Made by a program: the position numbers and the translations under genes
Assembly: GCF_041449215.1 (NCBI RefSeq)
Contig: NZ_JBGNFV010000001.1
Location: forward strand, 3,241,001 to 3,305,000
DNA length: 64,000 nucleotides
DNA from: Roseivirga sp. BDSF3-8
Lineage (GTDB): Bacteria; Bacteroidota; Bacteroidia; Cytophagales; Cyclobacteriaceae
Direction of reading: 5' to 3'
Shown: piece by piece, positions 27,858 through 36,632 of the stretch
Numbering within the stretch: position 1 is the first letter of the stretch
Layout: each line of letters starts with the position of its first letter
Notes under the pieces: model-generated
What the model saw: only the letters and a program-made list of their open reading frames with translations
Databases searched by the model: none
What the model was told of the DNA's origin: nothing

Positions 27858-28220
27858 ATGGAAATCATAAATCTGGAGGGTACTGAAGATACCCCAAAGA
27901 TCCTGTTGGATAAAGGAAACGGCATTTTCGAAATATCCGGTCGTTCCCTTCCTGAGGATTCTGCTGAATTTTACGGGCCCGTTCTCGACTGGATTGGTGC
28001 CTACAGCGAAGATCCCAACCCTTCTACCAACTTTGTATTTAAGCTGGAGTATTTCAACACGGCATCTTCCAAACTTATTCTGGATGTACTGAGCGCATTG
28101 GAGGATGTTGACAATATCTCTATTGACTGGTATTTCCATGAGGATGATGAGGACATGGAAGAAGCAGGTGAGGAATTCAGCGAACTGGTAGAAATTCCGT
28201 TCGAATTTAAAACTTACTAA
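27858..28220 (+). CDS. SiaC-like regulatory phosphoprotein (DUF1987)
   Basis: A 120-residue phospho-switch protein. The typical start is INLEGTEDTPKILLDKGNG, and the core is FKLEYFNTASSKLILDVL. Thr68 in that core falls at the same number and place as the threonine phosphorylated by SiaB in Pseudomonas SiaC. In Pseudomonas, unphosphorylated SiaC activates the diguanylate cyclase SiaD. No GGDEF gene is present here, so the partner is unknown; the adjacent ABC transporter is a candidate. The C-terminal part is acidic (HEDDEDMEEAGEE). Confidence 0.92.
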   Translation: MEIINLEGTEDTPKILLDKGNGIFEISGRSLPEDSAEFYGPVLDWIGAYSEDPNPSTNFVFKLEYFNTASSKLILDVLSALEDVDNISIDWYFHEDDEDMEEAGEEFSELVEIPFEFKTY

Positions 28221-28313
28221 GGAGTGCCGGATGCTTCCGGTACTTCCGTTTCATTTTACCAACTTTCATTATATCCGGCCCTGCCCTGAGGCAAGGCACA
28301 GGAATCGTACACC

Positions 28314-31300
28314 ATGAGCGAAGAAATACTTAAAGCACTCACTCAGCTATTCGCCATTATTACCAAGCAGGACGGTGGGGTTACCGAGACAGAGCGTAAC
28401 TTCGTGATCGGCTTTTTCCAGCAGGAGCTGGACCAGGATTCTGTTAAGGAATACCTGGAACTGTACGATAAATACGTAGGATATAACGAGGAAGAAAAAG
28501 ATGCTTCCGTAAAGAAGGAGCGTAAGCTTACTTCCGTACGTGACTCCGTAAGAACGCTGGGAATCTGTAAAAAGATTAACAAGACCCTCACCCAAAAGCA
28601 GAAGGTCGTTGTATTGGTGAAGCTACTGGAGCTGGTGGGCTCCGATGGCAACTACACCTCCCAGCGTATGGAGATCATAGATACCGTCTCCAACGTATTT
28701 AAGGTTGGTAAGGAAGAATATAAGCTCATCGAAGGTTTTGTACTTAAAGAAAACAGCGAAGAGCTTCCTTTTGCAGATATTCTCACTGTTTCTAACAGTA
28801 GCCAGGCTACCGGAGAGGCCAAACATATGGAGGCTGAGGTAGAAGGCGAGATTATCTTTATGAACGTGCGGAGTGTGGATATGTATTTCGTAAAATACAT
28901 AGGTCCCCAGGAAGTAATGCTCAACGGCTTTATTATGAAGAGCCGTCAGGTTTACCTCTTCAGCCACGGTAGCACGATCAAAACCCCTCTTGGTTCTGCC
29001 CTGTACTACAGCGATCTTATTTCGCAGTTTATCAGTGGCTTTACTGCTCACAATATTTCCTTTAATGCAAATGATCTCGAATTCCGGTTCCCTAACGGGG
29101 CCATTGGCCTTCGGGATATCAATATCAGTGAAGGCCCCGGCAGGCTCATTGGTATCATGGGAGCCAGTGGAGCAGGTAAGACCACCCTGCTCAATGTGTT
29201 GGCGGGTATTGAAAAGCCGAGTAAAGGTGAGGTACTCATCAATGGCTTCAATGTCCACTCAGAGAAGGATAAAATAGAGGGAGTAGTAGGGTATGTGGCG
29301 CAGGATGACCTCCTGATTGAAGAGCTTACCGTGTACCAAAACCTCTACTATAATGCCAAGCTCTGCTTCGCGGACATGAGTGAGGAGGAGCTGGATAAGC
29401 GCGTAATGGACGTGCTTACCAGCCTCGGACTTGAGCAGCGCAAAGACCTTAAGGTAGGTAGCGTGCTGGACAAGACTATTTCAGGTGGGCAGCGTAAGCG
29501 ACTTAATATAGCCCTGGAGCTTATTCGTGAGCCTGCAGTCCTTTTTGTGGATGAGCCAACCTCGGGACTCTCCTCACGTGACTCTGAAAATGTGATTGAC
29601 CTCCTGAAAGAACTTTCTCTTAAAGGAAAGCTCATTTATGTGGTTATTCACCAGCCCAGCTCAGACATCTATAAGATGTTTGACAAAATGTACCTGCTGG
29701 ATACCGGCGGCTATCCTGTTTTCTATGGTAATCCTGTGGAAGCGGTTACCTATTTTAAATCCATCACCAACCAGGTAGACCGCGAGCGGGGTCAGTGTCA
29801 CACCTGTGGTAATGTAAACCCTGAGCAGATATTTAATATCATCGAAGCCAAGGTGGTGGATGAGTACGGGCAGTTGACCAATAAGCGTAAGGTGAACCCC
29901 ACAAAGTGGCACGAGTTTTATAACCAAAACTTTAATATAAAGCGCGTACCGGAAGTAAAAGAGGTTCCCCCTAAAGCACTTAATATCCCTAACAAGCTGA
30001 AGCAAACCCTGATCTTCACTACCAGGGATATGCTCAGTAAGCTCAGTAACCGACAGTACCTGCTTATCAATTTGCTGGAAGCACCTGTCCTGGCTATCAT
30101 CCTGGCATTCATCATCAGGTACAAGAGTGCACCCGGAGAGGGTGGTTACCTCTTCCGGTTTAATGAAAACATTCCGGCTTTCATGCTCATGTCGATCGTG
30201 GTGGCCCTCTTCATGGGGCTGTCAGTCTCTGCTGAAGAGATCATTCGCGACAGGAAAATACTCAGACGTGAAAGCTTCCTCAATCTGAGCTGGAACAGTT
30301 ATCTGTCTTCCAAGATTGTGATCCTGTTCCTGATGTCCGCCATTCAGACCTTTACCTTTGTGGTGATAGGTCACCTCATACTTGAGATACAGGGCATGAC
30401 ATTTGCCTTCTGGGCTGTTCTCTTTACCGTAAGCTGTTTTGCCAATGTGCTGGGGCTCAATATTTCCAGTGCATTCAATAGCGCCGTTACCGTGTATATT
30501 CTCATACCCATGCTGCTCATCCCTCAGATGATACTCAGTGGCTTGCTCTTTAGCTTTGATAAGCTGAATGACACCATCAGTACCCGCGGTAAGGTGCCTA
30601 TTGTGGCCGACCTTATGGCCAGCCGCTGGGCCTATGAGGCTATGACTGTGTATCAGTATAAGAATAACCCCTATGAATCACCCATATTCACGCTGGAGCA
30701 GCGTGAGCGCCAGGCTGATTTCAAGGCTGCTTTCTTTGCCGGCAAGCTTCGCGAAAAGGTGCAGAGTATCATGAATAACCTTGAGGCTGAGGACGACAGC
30801 ACCCGCAGAGTACTATCTTATGACCTGTACATGCTTCGCAGCGAGTTGCAAAAGGAAAGTTATACCGAAGGCCTGGAAGATCTGGATCTGGAAAAGGACC
30901 TGACTCCGGAAACGATGAATGCTGAGACCGAATCAAAATTAAGGCAGTATATAGACGGGCTGGAAGAGCACTACAAAACGCTATTTAACGATGCGGTCTC
31001 CAAGAAAGAAAAAATGGTCTACCTGCTAGAGAAGGATTATGATTACAATATCAATGAATTCAAGAACAGGTACTTTAATGAAAGCCTGTCAGATCTGGTG
31101 CGTAATGTGAGTGTAAAAGAGCGAATACTGGAATATGACGGCCGGCTGATTCAACAGGTAGATCCGATATTCCTGACGCCTGAAGCCCCGGATCATGCGT
31201 TGGATTACCGTGCCCACTTCTTTGCACCTTCCAAGCATCTGTTCGGCAGGTACTTTGATACCTTCGGATTCAATCTGACAGTAATATGGTGCATGACCCT

Positions 31301-31379
31301 GCTGCTATACGCAATGCTCTATTTCGAAATACTGGATAAGGCACTGGGAGCATTCGGTAAGATCAGATTTAAAAAATAA
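28314..31379 (+). CDS. TerB-like domain fused to ABCG-type ABC transporter
   Basis: A 1021-residue protein. Residues about 1-150 form a helical TerB-like domain with acidic metal-binding-like turns (KQDGGVTETE; GSDGNYTSQ). A region of about 110 residues precedes the ATPase. The ATPase has Walker A GASGAGKTT near residue 282, signature ISGGQRKR, Walker B VLFVDEPTSGL and H-loop VIHQPSSD, as in ABCG/ABC-2 exporters. A CHTCGNVNPEQ motif near 498 could bind metal. Transmembrane helices cluster at about 590-770, then a long helical cytoplasmic or coiled segment, and one last helix near 990-1010. Substrate unknown. Its place 93 bases after SiaC suggests it is the switch output, which is inference. 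Confidence 0.88.
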   Translation: MSEEILKALTQLFAIITKQDGGVTETERNFVIGFFQQELDQDSVKEYLELYDKYVGYNEEEKDASVKKERKLTSVRDSVRTLGICKKINKTLTQKQKVVVLVKLLELVGSDGNYTSQRMEIIDTVSNVFKVGKEEYKLIEGFVLKENSEELPFADILTVSNSSQATGEAKHMEAEVEGEIIFMNVRSVDMYFVKYIGPQEVMLNGFIMKSRQVYLFSHGSTIKTPLGSALYYSDLISQFISGFTAHNISFNANDLEFRFPNGAIGLRDINISEGPGRLIGIMGASGAGKTTLLNVLAGIEKPSKGEVLINGFNVHSEKDKIEGVVGYVAQDDLLIEELTVYQNLYYNAKLCFADMSEEELDKRVMDVLTSLGLEQRKDLKVGSVLDKTISGGQRKRLNIALELIREPAVLFVDEPTSGLSSRDSENVIDLLKELSLKGKLIYVVIHQPSSDIYKMFDKMYLLDTGGYPVFYGNPVEAVTYFKSITNQVDRERGQCHTCGNVNPEQIFNIIEAKVVDEYGQLTNKRKVNPTKWHEFYNQNFNIKRVPEVKEVPPKALNIPNKLKQTLIFTTRDMLSKLSNRQYLLINLLEAPVLAIILAFIIRYKSAPGEGGYLFRFNENIPAFMLMSIVVALFMGLSVSAEEIIRDRKILRRESFLNLSWNSYLSSKIVILFLMSAIQTFTFVVIGHLILEIQGMTFAFWAVLFTVSCFANVLGLNISSAFNSAVTVYILIPMLLIPQMILSGLLFSFDKLNDTISTRGKVPIVADLMASRWAYEAMTVYQYKNNPYESPIFTLEQRERQADFKAAFFAGKLREKVQSIMNNLEAEDDSTRRVLSYDLYMLRSELQKESYTEGLEDLDLEKDLTPETMNAETESKLRQYIDGLEEHYKTLFNDAVSKKEKMVYLLEKDYDYNINEFKNRYFNESLSDLVRNVSVKERILEYDGRLIQQVDPIFLTPEAPDHALDYRAHFFAPSKHLFGRYFDTFGFNLTVIWCMTLLLYAMLYFEILDKALGAFGKIRFKK

Positions 31380-31431
31380 TGCAACTTCCGGTGTCATGTA
31401 ATAAATACCGGATAGTCGCAGGAAAATACCA

Positions 31432-31462
31432 TTGTCTAACGAAAACCTAATCTCTATTTTTG
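31432..31462 (+). promoter_or_regulatory. Bacteroidota-type promoter upstream of the lipoprotein gene
   Basis: TTG at 31432-31434, a 20-base spacer and TATTTTTG at 31455-31462 match the -33/-7 consensus of this phylum. Transcription would begin near 31468, about 15 bases before ATG 31483. Confidence 0.6.
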
Positions 31463-31482
31463 TTCAGGTTAATTTAGGATGT

Positions 31483-32382
31483 ATGAATAGATTTTATCTC
31501 GCTTGCGCCGGTCTGTTTCTGTTTGCCTGTGGCAGCAGTAACACTCCTAACGAACAGGCTCTTCTGGATAGCCTGGATACTGTTGAGGAAGAAGCGCCAA
31601 TGCTCTCTGATGAGCTTGTTGGTGGTATTTTGCAGCAGATTCCTGCTCCATTGGAGATATCTGTATTAATTAAAGAAGCAGGAGCTAATTATGATAATGC
31701 ACTGCTTAACGATCCCGAAAAAGCGGCTAATTATAATAGCAACTTTAAAAGGGCGCTGAACCTGGGGGTTTATGGCACGGATCTTGGTTACACGAATATA
31801 TATGAGCAGAACCAGGATGCAATGTCGTATCTCAATAGTGTGAAAGACCTTGCGGATGGCCTCAGTATCGGACAGTTTTTTGACTTCCGTACGATTAAGC
31901 AACTGGCCACCAATAGCAGTAACCTGGACAGTCTGCTCCTGATCACTACCAGGAACTTTAATGATATCAACGGGTACCTGCAGGAACAAAAGCGAAGCAA
32001 CCTGAGCGTCTTATTGCTCACGGGTGGCTGGCTGGAGGCCATGCATATACTTACTGAGGTGTCTGAAAAAAGCCCTGATAACCGTGAGCTCATGGAGCGT
32101 ATCGGTGAGCAGAAGATCATTTTGGAAAACATTATGCTGTTGCTCGATAACTATGCAAAAGGTGATCCCCAGATTGCAGAATTAGCTGAAAACATGAAAG
32201 GGTTGCAGACGGCGTTCGAAAAAATTCAGATCACTACTATCTACGCCGAACCTACTTCTAAAGTAGTGGACGGTGTGCTGGTAATCGAAGATAATAGCAA
32301 GACTACCATAGACATAACTCAGGAGGATGTGGATAATATTAAGAAGGCCACAGATTCAATAAGAAATCTTATCATCGGATAA
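31483..32382 (+). CDS. Outer-envelope lipoprotein of unknown function
   Basis: A 299-residue lipoprotein: MNRFYLACAGLFLFACGSS gives a signal with the lipobox LFAC. The mature part is helical and acidic, with repeated LDSL/LDNY-like segments and no recognised domain. An in-frame ATT/TTG-region start at 31432 is rejected because it falls inside the predicted promoter and precedes the signal peptide. It has its own promoter just after the ABC transporter gene and is probably cotranscribed with the next secreted protein (19-base gap). Confidence 0.75.
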   Translation: MNRFYLACAGLFLFACGSSNTPNEQALLDSLDTVEEEAPMLSDELVGGILQQIPAPLEISVLIKEAGANYDNALLNDPEKAANYNSNFKRALNLGVYGTDLGYTNIYEQNQDAMSYLNSVKDLADGLSIGQFFDFRTIKQLATNSSNLDSLLLITTRNFNDINGYLQEQKRSNLSVLLLTGGWLEAMHILTEVSEKSPDNRELMERIGEQKIILENIMLLLDNYAKGDPQIAELAENMKGLQTAFEKIQITTIYAEPTSKVVDGVLVIEDNSKTTIDITQEDVDNIKKATDSIRNLIIG

Positions 32383-32400
32383 AAACGCACGGCAGATCTT

Positions 32401-32835
32401 ATGAAAAACCTATTATTTATCATAGCGGCACTCTTTTGCTTTACAGCTTTTTCTTCTTCGGAAGTGAGTGCCCAGTGCAGCAGTGAGCAACTGACGGATG
32501 CCTGTATCCCTAAGCTTCAGAATGGCTATACCTTTCTGAAGAGCTACCAGATTGACGGTAAAGACGGAGCTAAGAATAAGGTGGAATACAGCTATGTATT
32601 TACCAAAGGCGCTCAGTATATGATCAATATTTGCTCAGAAGGGCAGGGAACTGACGGTATCGTAGTGACGCTCTATGACAGCAACCGTAAAAAGATGGTT
32701 TCTAGCCTGGTCAATGGTCAGTATATTTCCGCCATAGCCTATCCCTGCAATAATACAGGTATATACTACATTACCTTTACCTTTGACGACAGTAATAAGT
32801 ACTGCGGAGGTAGCGTGCTGGGATTCAAACGCTAA
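32401..32835 (+). CDS. Secreted cysteine-containing protein
   Basis: A 144-residue exported protein, function not recognised. The signal peptide ends near VSAQ. The mature part has six cysteines (QCSS, DACIP, NICSE, YPCNN, KYCGG) and an all-beta look, ending GVLVF-like strands (GSVLGFKR). The even number of cysteines suggests disulfides in the periplasm or outside. The middle SEGQGTDGIVVTLYDSNRKK resembles the small beta-sandwich domains of some exported proteins, but no family can be named. A clear terminator follows. Confidence 0.7.
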   Translation: MKNLLFIIAALFCFTAFSSSEVSAQCSSEQLTDACIPKLQNGYTFLKSYQIDGKDGAKNKVEYSYVFTKGAQYMINICSEGQGTDGIVVTLYDSNRKKMVSSLVNGQYISAIAYPCNNTGIYYITFTFDDSNKYCGGSVLGFKR

Positions 32836-32861
32836 TTGCCCATATCCGAAAGATGATATAT

Positions 32862-32895
32862 AAAAAGGCTGCCCTTGATAGGGGGCAGCCTTTTC
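32862..32895 (+). terminator. Rho-independent terminator
   Basis: AAAAAGGCTGCCC and GGGCAGCCTTTT form a strong stem with a loop of TTGATAGG, followed by a T run. It closes the transcript of the secreted-protein pair. Confidence 0.9.
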
Positions 32896-33048
32896 CTATT
32901 TCTGGCCTGTTTAGTGGCCTTCTTGCCACTAAGCGTAACTCCTTTCGCCACACGAAACTTTAGCCTCTCCATAGCTCATTTACTAAGCAAATCTTTATAT
33001 CTACCCATGCATGCTATGATGGTTCTGTAAGGTTGAGTGTAAAGAGGG

Positions 33049-33792
33049 TTATTTGAGCACGAGCTCCCCGTACCCACTTTCTGTTACTTCGACCGTACCT
33101 GGCTGGCCAAGGCAATAGACACTTCCAGTCGACTCTATCGTGCCCCTGATCCGCTTATCAGCTCGCAGAAACATGTCGTTGCTTCCCCGGTGCTGAATTT
33201 CCGTCAGGCTTGAGCGCAGATTTTCCGAGTGAAGGATAGCATCATTGAAATAATGATGAGCCGTAAACGTATGTACACTGCCTGAGAGCATAACATTGGC
33301 TAGCGAATTATTAAGATAGAAAATATCTTTTCCAGTGATATTCAGGTCTATATCGCCCGTGCCAGCCAGCACCCTGATGTCCAGGCTGTCAGTCAGAAAC
33401 ACCCCTTCCGACCGGATAGAACCCGAGCCTCTTTGCGTTAGCTCTCTTAGTGAGGGGCGGCTTATATGTACAGTAATGTCAGCATACTCTCTTACCCAAT
33501 TGCAGGAGGTACGGTCGTCTATCCTTAGCACACCTTGTTCTACTTCCAGTGTAATTTCCTCTATTAGTTTCTCGCCAGCCCGCAGACTAACCTTTTGTTC
33601 AGTACCGCTGGTTAGGACTACTTCCACCATTCCCCTTACCTCGATAGCAGAAAAGGAGGGGAGTGATACCTCTCTGTCCACTATCTCTCCTCGTTGTTTA
33701 AAACAATCAGGCGCGTCGGGGTCGTTGCATGCCGTTACCAGTCCTGCAAGTACAATTATGCAGGATAAAATGTGTCTTCTTATATCCTCCAT
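33049..33792 (-). CDS. GIN-domain (DUF2807) lipoprotein
   Basis: A 247-residue lipoprotein with lipobox LVTAC followed by a head GIN domain (DUF2807), a right-handed beta-helix-like fold. The characteristic start is REVSLPSFSAIEVRGMVEVVLTSG, then repeated short strands (RGSGSIRSEGVF, LAGTGDIDLNITG, LSGSVHTFTA). Such proteins are common in Bacteroidota; function is unsettled and adhesion is often proposed. The start at 33792 lies inside the last codons of the PagL-type gene (13-base overlap), so they are coupled. Other in-frame ATGs upstream (33804, 33870) would not give a proper lipoprotein signal. Confidence 0.85.
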   Translation of the reverse strand: MEDIRRHILSCIIVLAGLVTACNDPDAPDCFKQRGEIVDREVSLPSFSAIEVRGMVEVVLTSGTEQKVSLRAGEKLIEEITLEVEQGVLRIDDRTSCNWVREYADITVHISRPSLRELTQRGSGSIRSEGVFLTDSLDIRVLAGTGDIDLNITGKDIFYLNNSLANVMLSGSVHTFTAHHYFNDAILHSENLRSSLTEIQHRGSNDMFLRADKRIRGTIESTGSVYCLGQPGTVEVTESGYGELVLK

Positions 33793-34943
33793 CCGACGCC
33801 GCATTCTACCGCATCGGCATTTGCCAGGTGCGTTTTTAACATGAGGGATGCAAAGCCCCCCTTTCCCCAATAATATTTGAGCCCGTACCGCTGGTATACC
33901 GGTTTATCACGATTGTACGGTGCATAAATGTAAAACCCCGCCTGGGTGACAATAGATAGGCGGTTGATCAGCAGTTCATGGCCCGCTATGATTCCTATCC
34001 GGCGGTAATCGGGCTTATTCCCCTGCTGTAGCTCGCGGTCCCATCTGATCTCCTCGCGGCTAGCACGGCTGAAGAATCCTTCAATACCTATCTGCAAGGC
34101 ACTACGCTGACTGGCGCGATAATCTGCATACGTTGTGGCCACCATAAAAGGGTAGCGGGGCAGACCCAGAGGTTCTATTTCCTTCACACCTCCACTTAAA
34201 AGTATATTGATGTGCCAGCGCCGATCCGGAATGATCCAGGCCGGCCGGTCTTTATATTCCGGTTCCTTAGCCTCAAGCCGGTAAGCTATACCCGTATTTA
34301 TTCCCGGTATGTTAATTCCCTTGTTAGGTTTGGAAATGGCCCCGTTAGAAAAATGAGTGAGAGAGACCGAAAGGCTGGACTCCCACTGTGGGTGGAAACG
34401 AAAGGCATAGCTAAGGCGGCTTTGTAAAGCAAATGTGAGGGTACTGCCCAGGAGGTTATTCTTATTATTTTCTTCCCGGTCATAGGGCGTGGTATGGTAG
34501 CCTGCACCAAAGCCAACGCGCCAGCGCAGGGTATGATCGCTTTTACGTAAGAAATAGACGTCATAAAAACCCAGCAGGCCAACAGACTTGCCCAGCTCTT
34601 CGTTTTGATAGTCGAAATAGGTCAGAGAGAGTCCCGCATCCGGATAATTATAGATTGCCTCCCAGTCATTATAACCATAAGTATGCTGGCGAAAATCCAA
34701 TTGCAGTCCACGGGGGTGACTATCGACGAGGTGGGCCACGCTGGGGGCGTGCTGCATGATGAAACCGTAAAAAGGCTGAATGTCAAGGCTGTGTGTATGC
34801 CTGATGGTGTCCTTGGGCTTACTCTCCTGATGCTGGCGGCCCTCCACCTTGCTAAACACAAATAAAAAAAGCAATATTGTACCGGTTGCTATCCGAAAAA
34901 CGGCTTTTTGGTGATAGGTGACCCGGGGTTTTGCCTCCGCCAT
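33780..34943 (-). CDS. Acyloxyacyl hydrolase / PagL-type lipid A deacylase
   Basis: A 387-residue outer-membrane beta-barrel enzyme of the PagL type, which removes the 3-O-linked acyl chain from lipid A. After a signal segment (GTILLFLFVFSKVEG) come alternating beta strands. The family catalytic motif is THFSNGA, with the expected His197 and Ser199. It is longer than Proteobacterial PagL (about 170 residues), as is usual in Bacteroidota. The end overlaps the GIN lipoprotein gene. It is divergent from the SDR gene with only about 44 bases between starts. Confidence 0.85.
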   Translation of the reverse strand: MAEAKPRVTYHQKAVFRIATGTILLFLFVFSKVEGRQHQESKPKDTIRHTHSLDIQPFYGFIMQHAPSVAHLVDSHPRGLQLDFRQHTYGYNDWEAIYNYPDAGLSLTYFDYQNEELGKSVGLLGFYDVYFLRKSDHTLRWRVGFGAGYHTTPYDREENNKNNLLGSTLTFALQSRLSYAFRFHPQWESSLSVSLTHFSNGAISKPNKGINIPGINTGIAYRLEAKEPEYKDRPAWIIPDRRWHINILLSGGVKEIEPLGLPRYPFMVATTYADYRASQRSALQIGIEGFFSRASREEIRWDRELQQGNKPDYRRIGIIAGHELLINRLSIVTQAGFYIYAPYNRDKPVYQRYGLKYYWGKGGFASLMLKTHLANADAVECGVGWRI

Positions 34944-34987
34944 ACCTGGTGTATCGGTTTTTAATTTGTAAAACTACATTTTTTCAT

Positions 34988-35680
34988 ATGGAAATTCGCG
35001 ACAAACTAGCCATAGTTACGGGCGTAAGTAAGGGAATAGGCCTTGCAGTAGCCAAAGCATTGCTTGACGAAGGGGCCTTTGTGGCCGGATGGAGTCGTAG
35101 CAAGCCAGACCTTGCACATGACCGCTTTCATTTTTTTGAAACAGACGTTACCGGTTTCGATCATGTACAAAACAGCTACGAGGCTACCTGTAATCATTTT
35201 GGAAAAGACCCGGTAATACTGGTTAATAATGCCGGACTTGGATATAATGGTAAGGTGGAAGAAATCGATATGGAAAAGTGGCATACCATGTTTGATGTGA
35301 ATGTGCATGGACTCTTCTACTGTACGCGCACGGCTGTACCGGCCATGAAAAAGGCAGGTGAGGCCCATATTATCAATATAGCCTCTATTGCCGGCCTTAA
35401 CGGAATTGAGGAAATGAGCGGATATGTAGCCTCCAAGCATGCCGTAAGGGGCATTAGCCATTCGCTTATGAAAGAGCTTAGGAATGATGGCATTAAAGTT
35501 ACGTGCGTATACCCTGGCTCTGTGGAAACTGACTTCTTCAATAACATAACCGGAAGTAGTGGCAGCTCGAATAAGATGAGGGCTGAGGATGTCGCCACCA
35601 CAGTGGTGGAAACTCTGAGGACCCATCCTAACTACCTCATAGCTGATGTGGAAATGCGTCCTCTGCAACCTAAAAAGTAA
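34988..35680 (+). CDS. Short-chain dehydrogenase/reductase
   Basis: A 230-residue NAD(P)-dependent oxidoreductase. It has the cofactor loop TGVSKGIG near residue 12, NNAG in ILVNNAGLG, the catalytic Ser in IINIASIAG and the YxxxK in YVASKHA. It resembles the 3-oxoacyl reductase branch, but the substrate cannot be read. ATG 34988 is used because the frame upstream overlaps the divergent PagL-type gene. It lies 7 bases before gldA and probably shares its transcript. Confidence 0.9.
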   Translation: MEIRDKLAIVTGVSKGIGLAVAKALLDEGAFVAGWSRSKPDLAHDRFHFFETDVTGFDHVQNSYEATCNHFGKDPVILVNNAGLGYNGKVEEIDMEKWHTMFDVNVHGLFYCTRTAVPAMKKAGEAHIINIASIAGLNGIEEMSGYVASKHAVRGISHSLMKELRNDGIKVTCVYPGSVETDFFNNITGSSGSSNKMRAEDVATTVVETLRTHPNYLIADVEMRPLQPKK

Positions 35681-35687
35681 TGATTAA

Positions 35688-36632
35688 GTGTCTGTAAGCG
35701 TAAGACAACTCACTAAGACCTATGGCAGCCAGCAGGCTGTGGATACTATCTCCTTTGAGGTAAATAAGGGGGAGGTATTAGGGTTTCTCGGGCCTAACGG
35801 AGCGGGTAAATCCACTACCATGAAGATAGCCACCTGCTACCTGCCCCCTACTGCCGGAACCGTACTGGTAGAAGGCCATGACGTGCTTCATCAGCCCATG
35901 GCTGTGCGAAAGAGTGTGGGCTACCTGCCTGAGCACAATCCTCTCTACCTGGATATGTACGTTCATGAGTACTTGCGCTTTACAGGCTCATTATATGACA
36001 TGCGGGGTAGCGTGCTACGCCAGCGTGTGAAAGACATGGTGCATACGGTGGGGCTGGGTCTGGAGCAGAATAAAAAGATAGGAGCGCTCAGTAAGGGCTA
36101 TCGCCAGCGCGTAGGGCTGGCCCAGGCACTGCTGCACGATCCGCCGGTACTTATCCTTGATGAGCCCACCACCGGGCTGGACCCTAACCAGCTTGCAGAG
36201 ATACGGGGACTTATCAAGAGCCTGAGTAGTGATAAGACGGTAATCTTCAGCACTCATATCATGCAGGAAGTGCAGGCTATGTGTGACCGGGTGATTATAA
36301 TTAACCGCGGACAAATCGTTGCAGATAGCCCCGTGGCCGCCCTGAGTGGTCGTGCTGCAGGCCAGCGCCTGCTGGTAGAATTTACTGAACCTGTGGCCGA
36401 TACGGTGATAGAAACAGCTCCCGGAGTAGCTGGAAGTAAGCAGGTAGGCCCTAACCTGTATGAGTTACATGCCGCCAAAGAAAGGGCAGACATCCGCGCA
36501 GATGTTTTTCGCTGGGCAGTGGGGGCAGGGCTTATCATCGTAGGCATGCAGGAGCAGAAGAGCGACCTCGAAAGTATTTTCCAGGAACTTACCGGTGCCC
36601 ATATGGTGCCGAAAAATGCAGAGGCATCATGA
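35688..36632 (+). CDS. gldA: Gliding-motility ABC transporter ATPase GldA
   Basis: ATPase of the GldA-GldF-GldG transporter, which is needed for gliding in Flavobacterium johnsoniae. The 314-residue protein has Walker A GPNGAGKSTTMKI, signature LSKGYRQR, Walker B VLILDEPTTGLDP and H-loop FSTHIMQE, with a C-terminal extension typical of ABC-2 exporter ATPases (about 80 residues). The start is GTG, 7 bases after the SDR gene, and its stop overlaps the gldF start (ATGA). Confidence 0.93.
   Translation: MSVSVRQLTKTYGSQQAVDTISFEVNKGEVLGFLGPNGAGKSTTMKIATCYLPPTAGTVLVEGHDVLHQPMAVRKSVGYLPEHNPLYLDMYVHEYLRFTGSLYDMRGSVLRQRVKDMVHTVGLGLEQNKKIGALSKGYRQRVGLAQALLHDPPVLILDEPTTGLDPNQLAEIRGLIKSLSSDKTVIFSTHIMQEVQAMCDRVIIINRGQIVADSPVAALSGRAAGQRLLVEFTEPVADTVIETAPGVAGSKQVGPNLYELHAAKERADIRADVFRWAVGAGLIIVGMQEQKSDLESIFQELTGAHMVPKNAEAS

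Noticed and set aside
35006-35668. Minus-strand frame of 220 codons inside the SDR gene
   Set aside because: The plus-strand frame has all SDR motifs; the other is a shadow.
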